DNA of 64,000 nucleotides from Gemmatimonadota bacterium (GTDB taxonomy: Bacteria > Gemmatimonadota > Gemmatimonadetes > Gemmatimonadales > GWC2-71-9): NCBI GenBank assembly GCA_040388535.1, contig JAZKBR010000002.1, forward strand, positions 962,838-1,026,837, read 5' to 3'. Position 1 is the stretch's first letter, and each line of letters begins with the position of its first letter. Of the stretch, positions 26,746 through 36,764 are shown in pieces. The notes below the pieces were generated by a model, which worked only from the letters and a program-made list of their open reading frames with translations, was not told where the DNA came from and did not search any database. A program made the translations under genes and the position numbers.

Positions 26746-28239
26746 ATGCCATTCCCATCTGCGTCGCTCGCGGTGCTCCTCGCTCTTGGAACGCTCCCGC
26801 AATCCGCTCCCGGCAAGGCGGCACAACTACTGGACTGCCGTCCCGAGACGGTCACGTCGGTTGATGCCTCTGCTGTGATGAAGCGGGTCGTACAGGCTGT
26901 CGGGCTCGATGCTGCCGGGGGGCGGATGTTCCATCTTCGATCCCGGATGATCCGCGAGTTCCGGGACCTCTCGGATCGCAGCTACCCGCCGTTCGACGCC
27001 GGCGTCTCGGAAGAGGACCTCTGGTTCGACCCGGCTACCGGCATCGAGCGGGCACCGGCACCGTTCTCCAGGCAGCCCTCATGGAGTGGCGCTCGCAGCA
27101 CGCTGGTAGGCGCCGCCGATTCGACCGGCCCTGCCTCACCCGCGCTGCACGGCGCAACCCGCTGGCAGCGAGCCTTCAACGCCTGGGCGGTCGTGTTCGA
27201 TTGGTCGAATGATGCGCGCGTGACCGTGGCGGGGCGCTGTCGCTATCGCGACGAAGTCCGCCTCGTGCTGCACCGCCCATCCTCCGGTGGCGGTGAATCA
27301 CTGCTGATTGACGAAGTCGATTGGCTTCCTGTGGCGTTGCGTCGGTCGGAAGCGAATTTTTTCTTCGGTCCCGAATCGGTGGAGTATCGCTACTACAACT
27401 GGGACCGCATCGGCCCGGCGCTCTTCCCGCAAAGCACGATGCGATTGGTGGCCGGACAGAAGGATCGCCTCCGCTCCCTCCGCCAGGGCCCGGGCGAAAC
27501 CGATCTGGTATCGCGGGACAGTGCGCCCCGGTTTCCCGAGATCACCTCGACGCTCGAAATGGGAGACACCATTCGTGTCCCGCCTCAACCGTTCTGGAGC
27601 ACGGCAGCGCCCGATACCGTCCGGGTCGGGCCTCACTCCTTCCTGCTGGTGAATTCGTCGTTCACATCCGCAGTCGCGCTCGCCGCCGATACCGTGTTCA
27701 TCCTTGACTCATCTCAAGGTGAGCAGCGCGCCCGTCAGGACTCCGCCTGGATCGGTCGCCTCTTTCCGGGGCACCACCCGGTCGTCTTCGTCGCCCAGAC
27801 CGACATCTGGCCCCATATCGCCGGACTCCGCTTCTGGGTCGCCAGCGGTGCGGGCATCATCGCGCATCCGACCACGATGCCACTACTCAAGCGCGCCATC
27901 GCCCGGCGATGGACGGCAGCTCCCGATCTCCTGGAACGGCAACGAGCACGGGTCTCGCCGAGGTTCGTCACGGTGAGCACGAGCCAGTCGCGCGCGGGCG
28001 GTGCGGTGCAGATCTTCGCGGTCGGTGGGTCGCAGAGTGAGGGCGTGCTGGGGGTGTATGTCCGGGATGATCGCTTTCTCTGGGCCAGCGATCGGGTGCA
28101 GGACGTCACCAATCCGTCGTTCTATGTCACCGAGCTGGTGCGCGCGGCGCAGCGTGTCCACATCGAACCGCAGTGGACTTCTGGCCCGCATTTGAGATTG
28201 ATTGGCTGGGATGTAGTGCAACGACTCGGACAGCGCTAG
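26746..28239 (+). CDS. secreted protein with degenerate metallo-beta-lactamase fold
   Basis: The product has 497 residues with a signal peptide (MPFPSASLAVLLALGTLPQ). The first half is beta-rich and unrecognised. The C-terminal third follows the order of a metallo-beta-lactamase fold: LFPGHHPVVFVAQTDIWPH then IAGLRFWVASGAGIIAH. At the place of the zinc motif HxHxDH it has T352-D-I-W-P-H357, so three ligands are lost and one His remains. A later FLWASDRVQD resembles the strand that normally carries the bridging Asp. It is probably a non-catalytic relative. The start ATG 26746 precedes the signal peptide directly. An AT-rich palindrome lies 25 bases after the stop. Confidence 0.65.
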   Translation: MPFPSASLAVLLALGTLPQSAPGKAAQLLDCRPETVTSVDASAVMKRVVQAVGLDAAGGRMFHLRSRMIREFRDLSDRSYPPFDAGVSEEDLWFDPATGIERAPAPFSRQPSWSGARSTLVGAADSTGPASPALHGATRWQRAFNAWAVVFDWSNDARVTVAGRCRYRDEVRLVLHRPSSGGGESLLIDEVDWLPVALRRSEANFFFGPESVEYRYYNWDRIGPALFPQSTMRLVAGQKDRLRSLRQGPGETDLVSRDSAPRFPEITSTLEMGDTIRVPPQPFWSTAAPDTVRVGPHSFLLVNSSFTSAVALAADTVFILDSSQGEQRARQDSAWIGRLFPGHHPVVFVAQTDIWPHIAGLRFWVASGAGIIAHPTTMPLLKRAIARRWTAAPDLLERQRARVSPRFVTVSTSQSRAGGAVQIFAVGGSQSEGVLGVYVRDDRFLWASDRVQDVTNPSFYVTELVRAAQRVHIEPQWTSGPHLRLIGWDVVQRLGQR

Positions 28240-28264
28240 TTCGACTTAAGTATGGCGTATTCGC

Positions 28265-28299
28265 TAAACCATACTAACGGCGATCGCTAGTATGGTTTA
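28265..28299. repeat. AT-rich perfect inverted repeat
   Basis: TAAACCATACTA (28265-28276) and TAGTATGGTTTA (28288-28299) are exact complements with an 11-base spacer. The element is strikingly AT-rich for this GC-rich sequence and lies between two convergent genes. A partial extra copy, AGTATGG, sits just upstream at about 28249. It could be a bidirectional terminator, an operator or a recombination site. Confidence 0.75.
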
Positions 28300-28333
28300 T
28301 GACCGGGCGGGCGATGGCTGACGCGGGCGTGGC

Positions 28334-29809
28334 TTAGTGCTGTGGCGGCTCATCGGGCGTGCTGCCCAGCGCCCCTGCGGGGTCCATATCGAGCGGAACC
28401 ACGATGCCGTTGGCGCCGAGCAGCCGGAACAGCGTCCACTCGGCCTGTTTGGCGGCGCCGACACTCCCACCGTTGTACATCGCCGCAATCAGCAGCGTCC
28501 CGGTGTTCCGGCCGAGATATCCCACCAGCGTCGACGAGTTGCCCAGCGTACCCGTCTTGGCGCGAACGACACCCGGGCCCGGAAGGCCGGCCGCGAGGCG
28601 GCGCAACGTGCCGCTGCCATTCGCGGGGAGGAGCAGCGGGAAGTTCTTCCCCGCGGGCGTGAGCGGGAACTTCGCGAGATAGCTCGTGAACACGAATGGC
28701 GACACTCGGTCATCCGACGAGAGCCCGCTGCCATCGTGCAGCGTGACACCCTCGGCGAGTCCGGTGACTGCGCGCACATGCTGCGTGAGTCGGTCGGCCG
28801 CGTGGTCAACGCCACCACCCCACAACAGCATCAGCTCCGCGCCGATGTTGAGCGAGCGAGTGTTGATCTCGTGGGCAATCGAATCGAAAGGCTGCGAGAC
28901 AATTTCGGCGAGTACGCGGCGTTCGCCCGGATCGGCAGAGCCGATGCTGGGAGAGTGGACCCATTCAATGCCGGCGATGGCGACAGCGTGTGCCCACGCG
29001 GCCTCGAGCACGGCCGTCGGGTCACTCGCGACCGAAGTGAAACGGCGCGCACCCGCTCGGCTGCCAATCCGGCCCGAGACGACCCAGCGCCCGTTCTTCT
29101 GCGCCGAGATCCGCAGCGAGCTGCGCGAACCCGCAACCGTGGTGGCCGTGACGGAAACCAGCGAGCCGGCACCCGCCGGTGCATCGCCCACTATCACGGC
29201 CCGCGCACCCGCGCGTGAGCCCGGTGCCACGGTGAATTCCACCAGATTTTCATTGAGAGTGATCGGCCCGACTGGCGGGGCGAAGATCCGGCCACGATGC
29301 CGGTCGCTCCATGCTGCAGGGTAGGTCGACCGTGGCTCACCCACCGACGTCGTGACCGTGAGCGGCCCGACCAGGCGGCGAACACCCAGCGCGCTGAGCT
29401 GCTCTGCCAGGGTCGAGAGCGACGGCCCGGTGCGGTCGCGCCGCTCGAGCGTCACATCGCCATTGAGTTCCAGGGCCCAGCGACCTTCCCAGGTCCCCGA
29501 GAGCGGGTTCACTCGGCCAGTGCCCACAACCCGGGTCGCGCGACGGGCGTCGCTCCCCACCACGGTCCGGGCAAAGCCGGTGGTCAACAACTTGACGGTC
29601 GAGGCAGGAACCATCGGCTCACTGCCATTGACCGACCAGAGGATATTTCCGCCCTGATCGGCAACCACGACCGCCCACTTGCCGGGCGCCGACCGCTGGG
29701 CCCGGGTCAGCCAGCTATCGAGCTCAGGCCCGATCGCGCCGTCCTGTGCCGAAAGGGCCGCAGGAAGCGCGAGGAGGGCAAGAACCAGGATGGCAGGCAG
29801 ACGTGTCAT
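28334..29809 (-). CDS. dacB: PBP4-type D-alanyl-D-alanine carboxypeptidase
   Basis: The product has 491 residues with a signal peptide (MTRLPAILVLALLALPAALSA). It is a peptidase S13/PBP4-type enzyme of the periplasm that trims or cleaves peptidoglycan. The three penicillin-binding motifs are STVK (S70 and K73), SLN in the NTRSLNIGAE segment, and KTGT (K418). The long insert between the first two motifs is typical of class C PBPs. ATG 29809 was chosen because it gives the signal peptide. It follows the acyl-CoA dehydrogenase on the same strand after a 135-base gap. Confidence 0.92.
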   Translation of the reverse strand: MTRLPAILVLALLALPAALSAQDGAIGPELDSWLTRAQRSAPGKWAVVVADQGGNILWSVNGSEPMVPASTVKLLTTGFARTVVGSDARRATRVVGTGRVNPLSGTWEGRWALELNGDVTLERRDRTGPSLSTLAEQLSALGVRRLVGPLTVTTSVGEPRSTYPAAWSDRHRGRIFAPPVGPITLNENLVEFTVAPGSRAGARAVIVGDAPAGAGSLVSVTATTVAGSRSSLRISAQKNGRWVVSGRIGSRAGARRFTSVASDPTAVLEAAWAHAVAIAGIEWVHSPSIGSADPGERRVLAEIVSQPFDSIAHEINTRSLNIGAELMLLWGGGVDHAADRLTQHVRAVTGLAEGVTLHDGSGLSSDDRVSPFVFTSYLAKFPLTPAGKNFPLLLPANGSGTLRRLAAGLPGPGVVRAKTGTLGNSSTLVGYLGRNTGTLLIAAMYNGGSVGAAKQAEWTLFRLLGANGIVVPLDMDPAGALGSTPDEPPQH

Positions 29810-29944
29810 GGGCCTCAAGCTCTGCAAGGAGCGTGCGGGATCGGGAAAGGTCACGTTGTGAAACGGATCCGCCACCAGCTATCAAAGACCTGTACGCCCC
29901 GAAACCGCCGGGAGTTGCAGGACGCTGGTGGCGGAGGGGAAGAG

Positions 29945-31105
29945 CTACTTCAGCATCAGCTTGGCGATGGTCTGCAGCTGCATGTTGCTGGTGCCCTCGT
30001 AAATGACGCCAATCTTCGCATCACGGAAGAACTTCTCCGCCGGATACTCCTTGCTGTAGCCGTAGCCACCGAAGAGTTCGAGCGCCTGCGAGGTGATGCG
30101 GCCGGCCGCGTTCGACGAGAAGAGCTTCGCCATCGCTGCCTCACGCGTGAACGGCAGCCCGGCATCCTTGAGCCGGGCCGCGTTGTACACCAGCATCCGT
30201 GACGCCTCCAGGTCGGTCGCCATCTCGGCCACCTGGAACTGCACGCCCTGGAAGTCGGCGATCGCCTTGCCGAACTGCTTACGCTCCTTGATGTACTTCG
30301 TCGCGGCCTCGTAGGCACCCTGCGCTACACCAACCATCTGCGCGCCGATGCCGATCCGCCCCTCGTTGAGCGTCTCGATCGAGATCTTGTAGCCCTGACC
30401 AATCGGCCCGAGCACGTTGGCGGCGGGAACCCGGCAATTCTCGAGGATCAGCTCCACCGTGCTCGAAGCGCGAATGCCAAGCTTGTTCTCCCGCTTGCCG
30501 ATCGAGAAGCCCGGAAAATCCTTCTCGACGAGAAAGGCAGTGATCCCCTTGTAGCCGAGTTCGTGATTGATGTTCGCGAAGACGATGAAGATCCCCGCTT
30601 CCGCGCCGCTGGTGATCCAGAACTTGCGACCGGTCAGGACCCACTCATCGCCGTCCTGGACGGCCTTGGTCTCGAGCGCGAAGGCATCGGATCCCGACGC
30701 CGGCTCCGAGAGGGCAAAGGCGCCGAGCAGGTCGGTCGTCATCCGCGGGAAGAGCCGGGCCTGCTGCTCTTCGGTAGCCCACCGCATGATGGCGTTGTTG
30801 ACAAGGGTGTTGTGGACGTCGACGTAGATCGCGCTCGAGGCATCGACCCGGGCGAGCTCCTCGATCGCCAGCGTGGCGAGGAAGATCGAGCCGCCGGCGC
30901 CGCCGTACTGCTCGGGCACTTCGATCCCCATCAGCCCGAGCTCGAAGAACTTCTTGATCAGGTCGGGGCGGATTTCGGCCGCTTCATCCATTTCGTAGAC
31001 GTGCGGCCCGATCTCGGTCTCGGCGAATTCCCGGACGGTCTGCCGGAAGAGTTCCTCTTCTTCAGAGAGGATCGAGAGCGGCGCAGCGGCGAGTGTAACG
31101 GTCAT
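29945..31105 (-). CDS. acyl-CoA dehydrogenase
   Basis: The product has 386 residues, the normal length of the family. It oxidises acyl-CoA to enoyl-CoA with FAD and passes electrons to ETF. The signatures GAFALSEPASGSDA, the FAD-site KFWITSGAEAG and a C-terminal IYEGTSNMQ are present; E370 is the catalytic base in the position used by short- and branched-chain enzymes. Chain length cannot be fixed. Other beta-oxidation genes are not next to it. A CCCTTCT-type repeat array lies in front of its start. Confidence 0.93.
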   Translation of the reverse strand: MTVTLAAAPLSILSEEEELFRQTVREFAETEIGPHVYEMDEAAEIRPDLIKKFFELGLMGIEVPEQYGGAGGSIFLATLAIEELARVDASSAIYVDVHNTLVNNAIMRWATEEQQARLFPRMTTDLLGAFALSEPASGSDAFALETKAVQDGDEWVLTGRKFWITSGAEAGIFIVFANINHELGYKGITAFLVEKDFPGFSIGKRENKLGIRASSTVELILENCRVPAANVLGPIGQGYKISIETLNEGRIGIGAQMVGVAQGAYEAATKYIKERKQFGKAIADFQGVQFQVAEMATDLEASRMLVYNAARLKDAGLPFTREAAMAKLFSSNAAGRITSQALELFGGYGYSKEYPAEKFFRDAKIGVIYEGTSNMQLQTIAKLMLK

Positions 31106-31147
31106 CCAGGGACCCCGGTTCGGTGTTCGGGGGAGAAGATAATGCCC

Positions 31148-31230
31148 TTTCCCTCCCCCCTTCTCCCCTCTCCCTTCTCCCCTCTCCCTTCTCCCTTCTC
31201 CCTTCTCCCTTCTCCCTTCTCCCTTCTCCT
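31148..31230. repeat. CCCTTCT (reverse GGGAGAA) heptamer array
   Basis: About eleven imperfect 7-base units of CCCTTCT type run directly to the stop codon of the downstream-strand fusion gene metF (31229-31231). On the coding strand of both flanking genes it is purine-rich (GAGAAGG). No complementary left arm is seen. It separates the methyltransferase/reductase gene from the acyl-CoA dehydrogenase start. Confidence 0.9.
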
Positions 31231-33061
31231 ACCTCAGCACCTCCAGCGCGACCTCGACCCTCCCCATCGGCGCCGCCACCTGCGCCCCCTTCACACTCCC
31301 GCGCACCGCCGCCAGCATCTCGGCCGCGATCGCGATCCCCTCGGCGAGGGCCGCTTCCTTGCCGCGCTCGCTCGCCCGACGCATCCGGGCCAGCACCTCA
31401 TCCGGCACCGTGATCCCCGGCACCTCGTTGGCAAGGAACTCCGCGTTCCGGAGCGAGACCAGCGGCCAGATGCCGGCGATCACCGGGACGCCGAACTGCT
31501 CGACCCGCGGCAGGAACGCCTCGAGCTGCCGGAGATCGAAGACCGGCTGGGTGATCGCGAAGCACGCCCCGGCCTCGGCCTTCCAGGCAAAGCGGCGCAG
31601 CTCGCGATCGAGGTCGGTCGACGCCGGATTGACGCCCACGCCGTGGACGAAGCGCGTCGGCGCCCCGATCGGGTTGCCGCCCGGGTCGAGGCCGCGATTG
31701 AGCCGCGCGACCAGGTTGGTGAGGCCGATCGCGTCGATGTCGAACACCGCCGTCGCATCGGGGTACGGTCCCATCTTCGGGGGATCACCCGTCACGATGA
31801 GCAGGTTGCGCAGCCCGGCCGCCGCGGCACCTAGCAGATCCGAGAGCATTCCGAGCAGGTTGCGATCACGGCAGGCATAGTGGACCACCGCCTCGAGGCC
31901 AGTCTCGCGCTCGATGAGCAGTCCCGAGATGAGCGCGCCCATCCGGCTCTGCGCTCGTGGCCCGTCGGGGATGTTTACCGCGTCGACGCCCGCCGCGCGG
32001 AGTGAACGCGCCTGCGCCAGCATCGGCGCCGGGTCGATGCCACGTGGCGGAACGATTTCCACGCTGGTCACAAAAGTGCCCGCCGCGAGTTTCGCCCCGA
32101 ATGCAGAGCGCTCCGCCAACGGAATCTCGACCACCGCCGGTGCATCGGTGCGATCGTGCGCCACTGCCGCCGATGCAGTGCCGCGCGGGGTGACCGATCG
32201 GATGAACGAACGAATCGACTTGATATGCTCAGGCGTGGTGCCGCAGCAACCGCCCACGAAGCGCGCGCCCGCTTCCACCATTCGCCGGCCATACTCAGCG
32301 ACATACTCCGGACTCGCCATGTACATCTGGCGATCGCCCACGTCGCGCGGCAGCCCGGCGTTCGGTTGCGCCGAGAGTGGTGTGTGCGTCACGCGGGCGA
32401 GCCGTTCGATCACCTCGAGCACGACCTGCGGCCCGATTGAGCAATTCACGCCGATGATGTCGGCACCCGCCGCTTCGAGCGCAGGACCAAAGACTTCCGG
32501 CGTCGTGCCGAACGCCGTGGCACCATCCTGCCCCACGGTCATCTGCGCGATGACCGCAAGATCGCTGCGTGCGCGCACGGCGCGGATCGCCGCTTCCATT
32601 TCTGTGGTGTCGGAAAAGGTCTCCAGACAGAAACCGTCGACACCACCGGCGAGCAGTCCGTCGATCTGCCGGCCGAACGCTGCCTCGGCCTCAGCGAGCG
32701 AGAGTTCGCCGAACGGCTCGACCCGCACGCCGAGTGGTCCGATCGCACCAACGACAACAACCCCGGGCCCGGCCGCACGCCGCGCCAGCCGCGCCGCCGT
32801 CGTGTTGAGCGATTCGGTCTCGGCTGAGAGCCCGTACTGCGCCAGCTTCAACGGGTTCGCGCCAAAGGTGTTGGTCTCGATGATTTCGGCCCCGGCCGTG
32901 GCATACGCCGCGTGCACTTCGGCCACCAGGTCAGGTTGCCGCACCACGAGTTCATCAAAACAGACATTGAGGAAGACGCCTTTCTGGTAGAGCATCGTGC
33001 CCATCGCACCATCCACAACGTGCACTGCTCCATCGTCGATCAGGTCGCGCAGGGTCGGCAT
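31229..33061 (-). CDS. homocysteine S-methyltransferase / methylenetetrahydrofolate reductase fusion
   Basis: The product has 610 residues in two domains. Residues 1-290 are a homocysteine methyltransferase ([18 protein letters not shown], ending in the zinc motif [11 protein letters not shown]). Residues about 320-610 are a flavin MTHFR (SVEIVPPRG, with VTGDPPKMGPYP). The fusion is like Bacillus YitJ: it makes methyl-THF and can methylate homocysteine, but lacks cobalamin domains. The start ATG is one base after the metH stop and uses a GGAGG inside its 3' end, so both are made from one transcript. The two methyltransferase activities overlap in function with MetH. Confidence 0.9.
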   Translation of the reverse strand: MPTLRDLIDDGAVHVVDGAMGTMLYQKGVFLNVCFDELVVRQPDLVAEVHAAYATAGAEIIETNTFGANPLKLAQYGLSAETESLNTTAARLARRAAGPGVVVVGAIGPLGVRVEPFGELSLAEAEAAFGRQIDGLLAGGVDGFCLETFSDTTEMEAAIRAVRARSDLAVIAQMTVGQDGATAFGTTPEVFGPALEAAGADIIGVNCSIGPQVVLEVIERLARVTHTPLSAQPNAGLPRDVGDRQMYMASPEYVAEYGRRMVEAGARFVGGCCGTTPEHIKSIRSFIRSVTPRGTASAAVAHDRTDAPAVVEIPLAERSAFGAKLAAGTFVTSVEIVPPRGIDPAPMLAQARSLRAAGVDAVNIPDGPRAQSRMGALISGLLIERETGLEAVVHYACRDRNLLGMLSDLLGAAAAGLRNLLIVTGDPPKMGPYPDATAVFDIDAIGLTNLVARLNRGLDPGGNPIGAPTRFVHGVGVNPASTDLDRELRRFAWKAEAGACFAITQPVFDLRQLEAFLPRVEQFGVPVIAGIWPLVSLRNAEFLANEVPGITVPDEVLARMRRASERGKEAALAEGIAIAAEMLAAVRGSVKGAQVAAPMGRVEVALEVLR

Positions 33062-33062
33062 C

Positions 33063-36000
33063 CTACTTCCTCCGGTAGCCAAGCACGGGTGACAGCCACC
33101 GCTCGGCCGTGGCAAGGTCCCATCCCTTGCGTTGGGCATAGTCGGCCACCTGATCACGATCGATCTTGCCGATACCGAAGTAGCGCGCTTCGGGGCGCCA
33201 GAAGTAGAGCCCGCTCACGGCGGCACCGGGCCACATCGCAAACGATTCCGTCAACGTGATGCCGGTGGTCTGCTCGAGGTCGAGCAGTACCGCGAGCGTG
33301 GCCTTCTCGGTGTGATCGGGCGCGGCGGGATATCCCGGCGCTGGCCGGATCCCCTGATACTTCTCGCGAATCAGGTCGGCGTTCTCCAGCTGTTCATCCG
33401 GCGCATAGCCCCAGTGCACCCGGCGCACCTCTTCGTGCAGCCGCTCGGCGAACGCTTCCGCAAGTCGGTCAGCCAGTGCCGAGAATAGAATCGCGCGATA
33501 GTCATCGTGCGTTTCCTTCGCCTTGGCCACCAGCGCTTCGAGGCCGTGGCCAGTCGTCACTGCAAAGGCACCGACGTAGTCGAGCGCACCCGAGGCGCGC
33601 GGTGCGACGAAATCGGCGAGCGAAAGGGAAGGGCGATCATCGTTGCGCGCCGCCTGCTGCCGCAGCGTGTGGAGCACGCTCTTCACGGTGGTCCGGCTCT
33701 CGTCGGCGTAGAGCGTGATATCATCGCCGTGCGTGTCGGCCGGCCAGAAGCCCACCACACCGCGGGCCACGAGGCCGCCCGATGCCTCGAGTTCGTCGAG
33801 CGCGGCGTTCGCATCGCGAAAGAGCTCGCTCGCGACGGCGCCCTGTTCGGGATGGTCGAGAATGGTCGGGTACGAGCCGCTCAGCTCCCAGGTCCGGAAG
33901 AACGGCGTCCAGTCGATGCGGCGCCGCAGGTCGGCGAGTGGCCAATGATCGAAGGCGCGCACGCCGATGAAGGCCGGCGTCGGTGCGGCGGCGGCAAGAT
34001 CGATATGCGCCGGCTTCGCGCGGGCCGCCACCAGCGAGATCATCGAGCCTTCGTGCTCGCCCTCACGCTCGGCGCGGAGCCGGGCATACTCGGTGGTGAT
34101 CTCGCTCGCGAAGGCCTCGCGCTTCCCCGGGTCGCGCAGCGAGCTCGCCACCGGCACGGCCCGCGAGGCGTCGAGCACGTGAACCACGGGGCCCGAGTAG
34201 GCCGGCGCGATGCGGAGCGCGGTATGCAGTCGCGATGTGGTCGCGCCCCCGATGAGCAGCGGAATGTTGAGCCCGGCCCGTTCGAACTCCGCAGCGACGA
34301 ACGCCATCTCGTCGAGTGACGGGGTAATCAGGCCGGAGAGCCCCACGAGATCGACCCGTTCACGCTGCGCCGTCTCGAGGATCTTCGCGACCGGTACCAT
34401 CACGCCCAGGTCGATCACTTCCCATTCGTTGCACTGCAACACCACGCCGACAATGTTCTTGCCGATATCATGGACGTCGCCCTTCACCGTTGCGAGCAGA
34501 ATCTTTCCCTTGCTGCGCGGCGCCTGCCCGGCGCGCTCCGCCTCGAGGAAGGGAATCAGCCACGCCACGGCGCGCTTCATCACTCGCGCACTCTTCACCA
34601 CCTGCGGCAGGAACATCTTGCCCGCGGCGAAGAGGTCGCCCACGCGATTCATGCCGTCCATCAGCGGCCCTTCGATGACGCCGAGGGGCTTGCCGGTGGC
34701 GAGGCGCGCCTCCTCCACGTCGGCTTCGATATAGTCGGCAAAGCCGTGGACCAGCGCGTGTGAGAGTCGCTCGACAACCGGGAGTTCGCGCCAGGCCAGG
34801 TCAGCACCCGGCGCCGCGCCGCCGGCCTTGGCGCGATCGGCAATCTCGAGCAGCCGTTCGGTAGCGTCGGCGCGACGATTCCAGAGTACATCCGCAACCC
34901 GTTCGCGCAGTTCCGGATCAAGATCGTCAATCACGGGGAGCTGTCCCGCGTTCACGATGCCGAGGTCGAGCCCAGCGTGAATGGCGCGTTCGAGGAAGAC
35001 CGCGTGAATCGCTTCGCGCACGCCGTCATTGCCGCGGAACGAGAACGAGACATTGCTGATGCCGCCGCTGGTCTTGGCACCCGGGCAGCGCCGCTTCACT
35101 TCAGCCACCGCATCCACGAATGCGCTGCCATAGCCGGCGTGCGCTTCGATGCCGGTGCCGACGGCAAAGACGTTGGGGTCGAGAATCACGTCTTCCGGCG
35201 CGAACCCCACTTCGTCCACCAGCAGGCGGAAGGCGCGCTCGAGAATGGTGGCCTTCTGCTCCACCGTCTCGGCTTGCCCCTGCTCGTCGAAAGCCATCAC
35301 CACAGCGGCCGCGCCATAGCGGCGCACCAACCGCGCCTGCTTCAGGAACGTCTCCTCGCCTTCCTTGAGTGAGAGCGAATTGACGATCCCCTTTCCCTGC
35401 AGATTCTTGAGCCCGGCCTCGAGGATGCTCCACTTCGAGGAGTCGAGCATCACCGGCACACGCGCAATGGCGGGCTCGGAGGCGATGAGCCGGAGGAAGG
35501 TCCCCATCGCCGCTTCGCCCTCGAGCAGCGCATCATCGAAGTTGATGTCGATGATCTGCGCGCCGGCCTCGACCTGCTGCTGGGCGACTTCGAGTCCTTT
35601 TTCGTAGCTCCCTTCGGCAATCAGCTTCGCAAAGCGACGCGAACCGGTCACGTTGGTGCGCTCGCCGACATTCACGAAGTTGGTGTCGGGGCCGATCACG
35701 AACGGCTCGAGCCCGGAGAGTCGCGTGCGGCTCGGCAATGTCGGGATGCGGCGGGGCGTGACCCCCGCGACCGCAGAAGCCATCGCGCGAATGTGTTCTG
35801 GTGTGGTGCCGCAGCAACCACCAACGATGTTCACGATTCCTTCGCGCGCCCATGCCCCGATCGACTCCGCCATCGACTCGGCGTCGAGATCGTAGCCACC
35901 GAGATCATTCGGCAGCCCGGCATTCGGGTGGACCGAGACGAACGTGTTCGCGGCGCGCGAGATGTCCTGCACGTGGCCGTGCAGCAGGTCGGGGCCGAGG

Positions 36001-36764
36001 GCGCAGTTGAGGCCGATGGTCAGCGGTCGCGAGTGCGCCACCGAAATCCAGAAGGCATCGGCCGTCTGCCCCGAGAGGGTGCGGCCGCTGCGGTCGGTGA
36101 TCGTACCCGAGATCATGATCGGGACGCGGTAGCCCACGGCGTCAAAGGTCCGCTCGACACCAAAGAGCGCGGCCTTCGCGTTGAGTGTGTCGAAGATCGT
36201 CTCGACCAGGATCAGGTCGGCGCCGCCCTCGAGCAATCCTGCCGTGGCTTCGGCATAGGCATCGGCGAGCTGATCGAAGGTGACATTGCGGAAGCCGGGA
36301 TCTTCCACCGACGGCGAGAGCGAGGCAGTACGTGATGTTGGTCCGAGTACACCCGCGACATAGCGCGGGCGTGCGGCGCTCTCGGCCCGGTCGGCCGCAT
36401 CGCGTGCCACGCGGGCCGCCGCGACGTTCAGTGCGTGGGCGAATCCCTCGGTGCCATACTCGCCCTGCGAGATGGCGGTGGCATTGAAGGAGTTGGTCTC
36501 GACAATATCGGCGCCGGCGTCGAGATAGGCGCTGTGAATGCCACCCACCACATCGGGGCGGGTGAGGCAGAGGAGATCGTGATTTCCCTTGAGGTCACGT
36601 GGCCAGTCGGCGAAGTGTTCGCCGCGATAGTCCGCCTCCACCAGGCTGGCGCGTTGCAGCATCGTCCCCATGGCACCGTCGAGCAGCAGAATTCGCTCGG
36701 CGAGCAGCTGAGGCAATCTGGCGTTTCGTGCCACTCGTGCCGTGTTGAGGTCGCTCACGCACAC
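33063..36764 (-). CDS. metH: cobalamin-dependent methionine synthase MetH
   Basis: The product has 1233 residues and all four MetH modules. The homocysteine domain has GAMGTML and zinc Cys residues (near 254 and the GGCC at 315-316). The pterin domain has [15 protein letters not shown]. The cobalamin domain has GDVHDIGKN with the axial His near 763. The C-terminal activation domain has [11 protein letters not shown] 36764 or GTG 36758 may be the start; the GGGAG spacing favours 36758. It is cotranscribed with the MTHFR fusion that supplies methyl-THF. Confidence 0.95.
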   Translation of the reverse strand: MCVSDLNTARVARNARLPQLLAERILLLDGAMGTMLQRASLVEADYRGEHFADWPRDLKGNHDLLCLTRPDVVGGIHSAYLDAGADIVETNSFNATAISQGEYGTEGFAHALNVAAARVARDAADRAESAARPRYVAGVLGPTSRTASLSPSVEDPGFRNVTFDQLADAYAEATAGLLEGGADLILVETIFDTLNAKAALFGVERTFDAVGYRVPIMISGTITDRSGRTLSGQTADAFWISVAHSRPLTIGLNCALGPDLLHGHVQDISRAANTFVSVHPNAGLPNDLGGYDLDAESMAESIGAWAREGIVNIVGGCCGTTPEHIRAMASAVAGVTPRRIPTLPSRTRLSGLEPFVIGPDTNFVNVGERTNVTGSRRFAKLIAEGSYEKGLEVAQQQVEAGAQIIDINFDDALLEGEAAMGTFLRLIASEPAIARVPVMLDSSKWSILEAGLKNLQGKGIVNSLSLKEGEETFLKQARLVRRYGAAAVVMAFDEQGQAETVEQKATILERAFRLLVDEVGFAPEDVILDPNVFAVGTGIEAHAGYGSAFVDAVAEVKRRCPGAKTSGGISNVSFSFRGNDGVREAIHAVFLERAIHAGLDLGIVNAGQLPVIDDLDPELRERVADVLWNRRADATERLLEIADRAKAGGAAPGADLAWRELPVVERLSHALVHGFADYIEADVEEARLATGKPLGVIEGPLMDGMNRVGDLFAAGKMFLPQVVKSARVMKRAVAWLIPFLEAERAGQAPRSKGKILLATVKGDVHDIGKNIVGVVLQCNEWEVIDLGVMVPVAKILETAQRERVDLVGLSGLITPSLDEMAFVAAEFERAGLNIPLLIGGATTSRLHTALRIAPAYSGPVVHVLDASRAVPVASSLRDPGKREAFASEITTEYARLRAEREGEHEGSMISLVAARAKPAHIDLAAAAPTPAFIGVRAFDHWPLADLRRRIDWTPFFRTWELSGSYPTILDHPEQGAVASELFRDANAALDELEASGGLVARGVVGFWPADTHGDDITLYADESRTTVKSVLHTLRQQAARNDDRPSLSLADFVAPRASGALDYVGAFAVTTGHGLEALVAKAKETHDDYRAILFSALADRLAEAFAERLHEEVRRVHWGYAPDEQLENADLIREKYQGIRPAPGYPAAPDHTEKATLAVLLDLEQTTGITLTESFAMWPGAAVSGLYFWRPEARYFGIGKIDRDQVADYAQRKGWDLATAERWLSPVLGYRRK

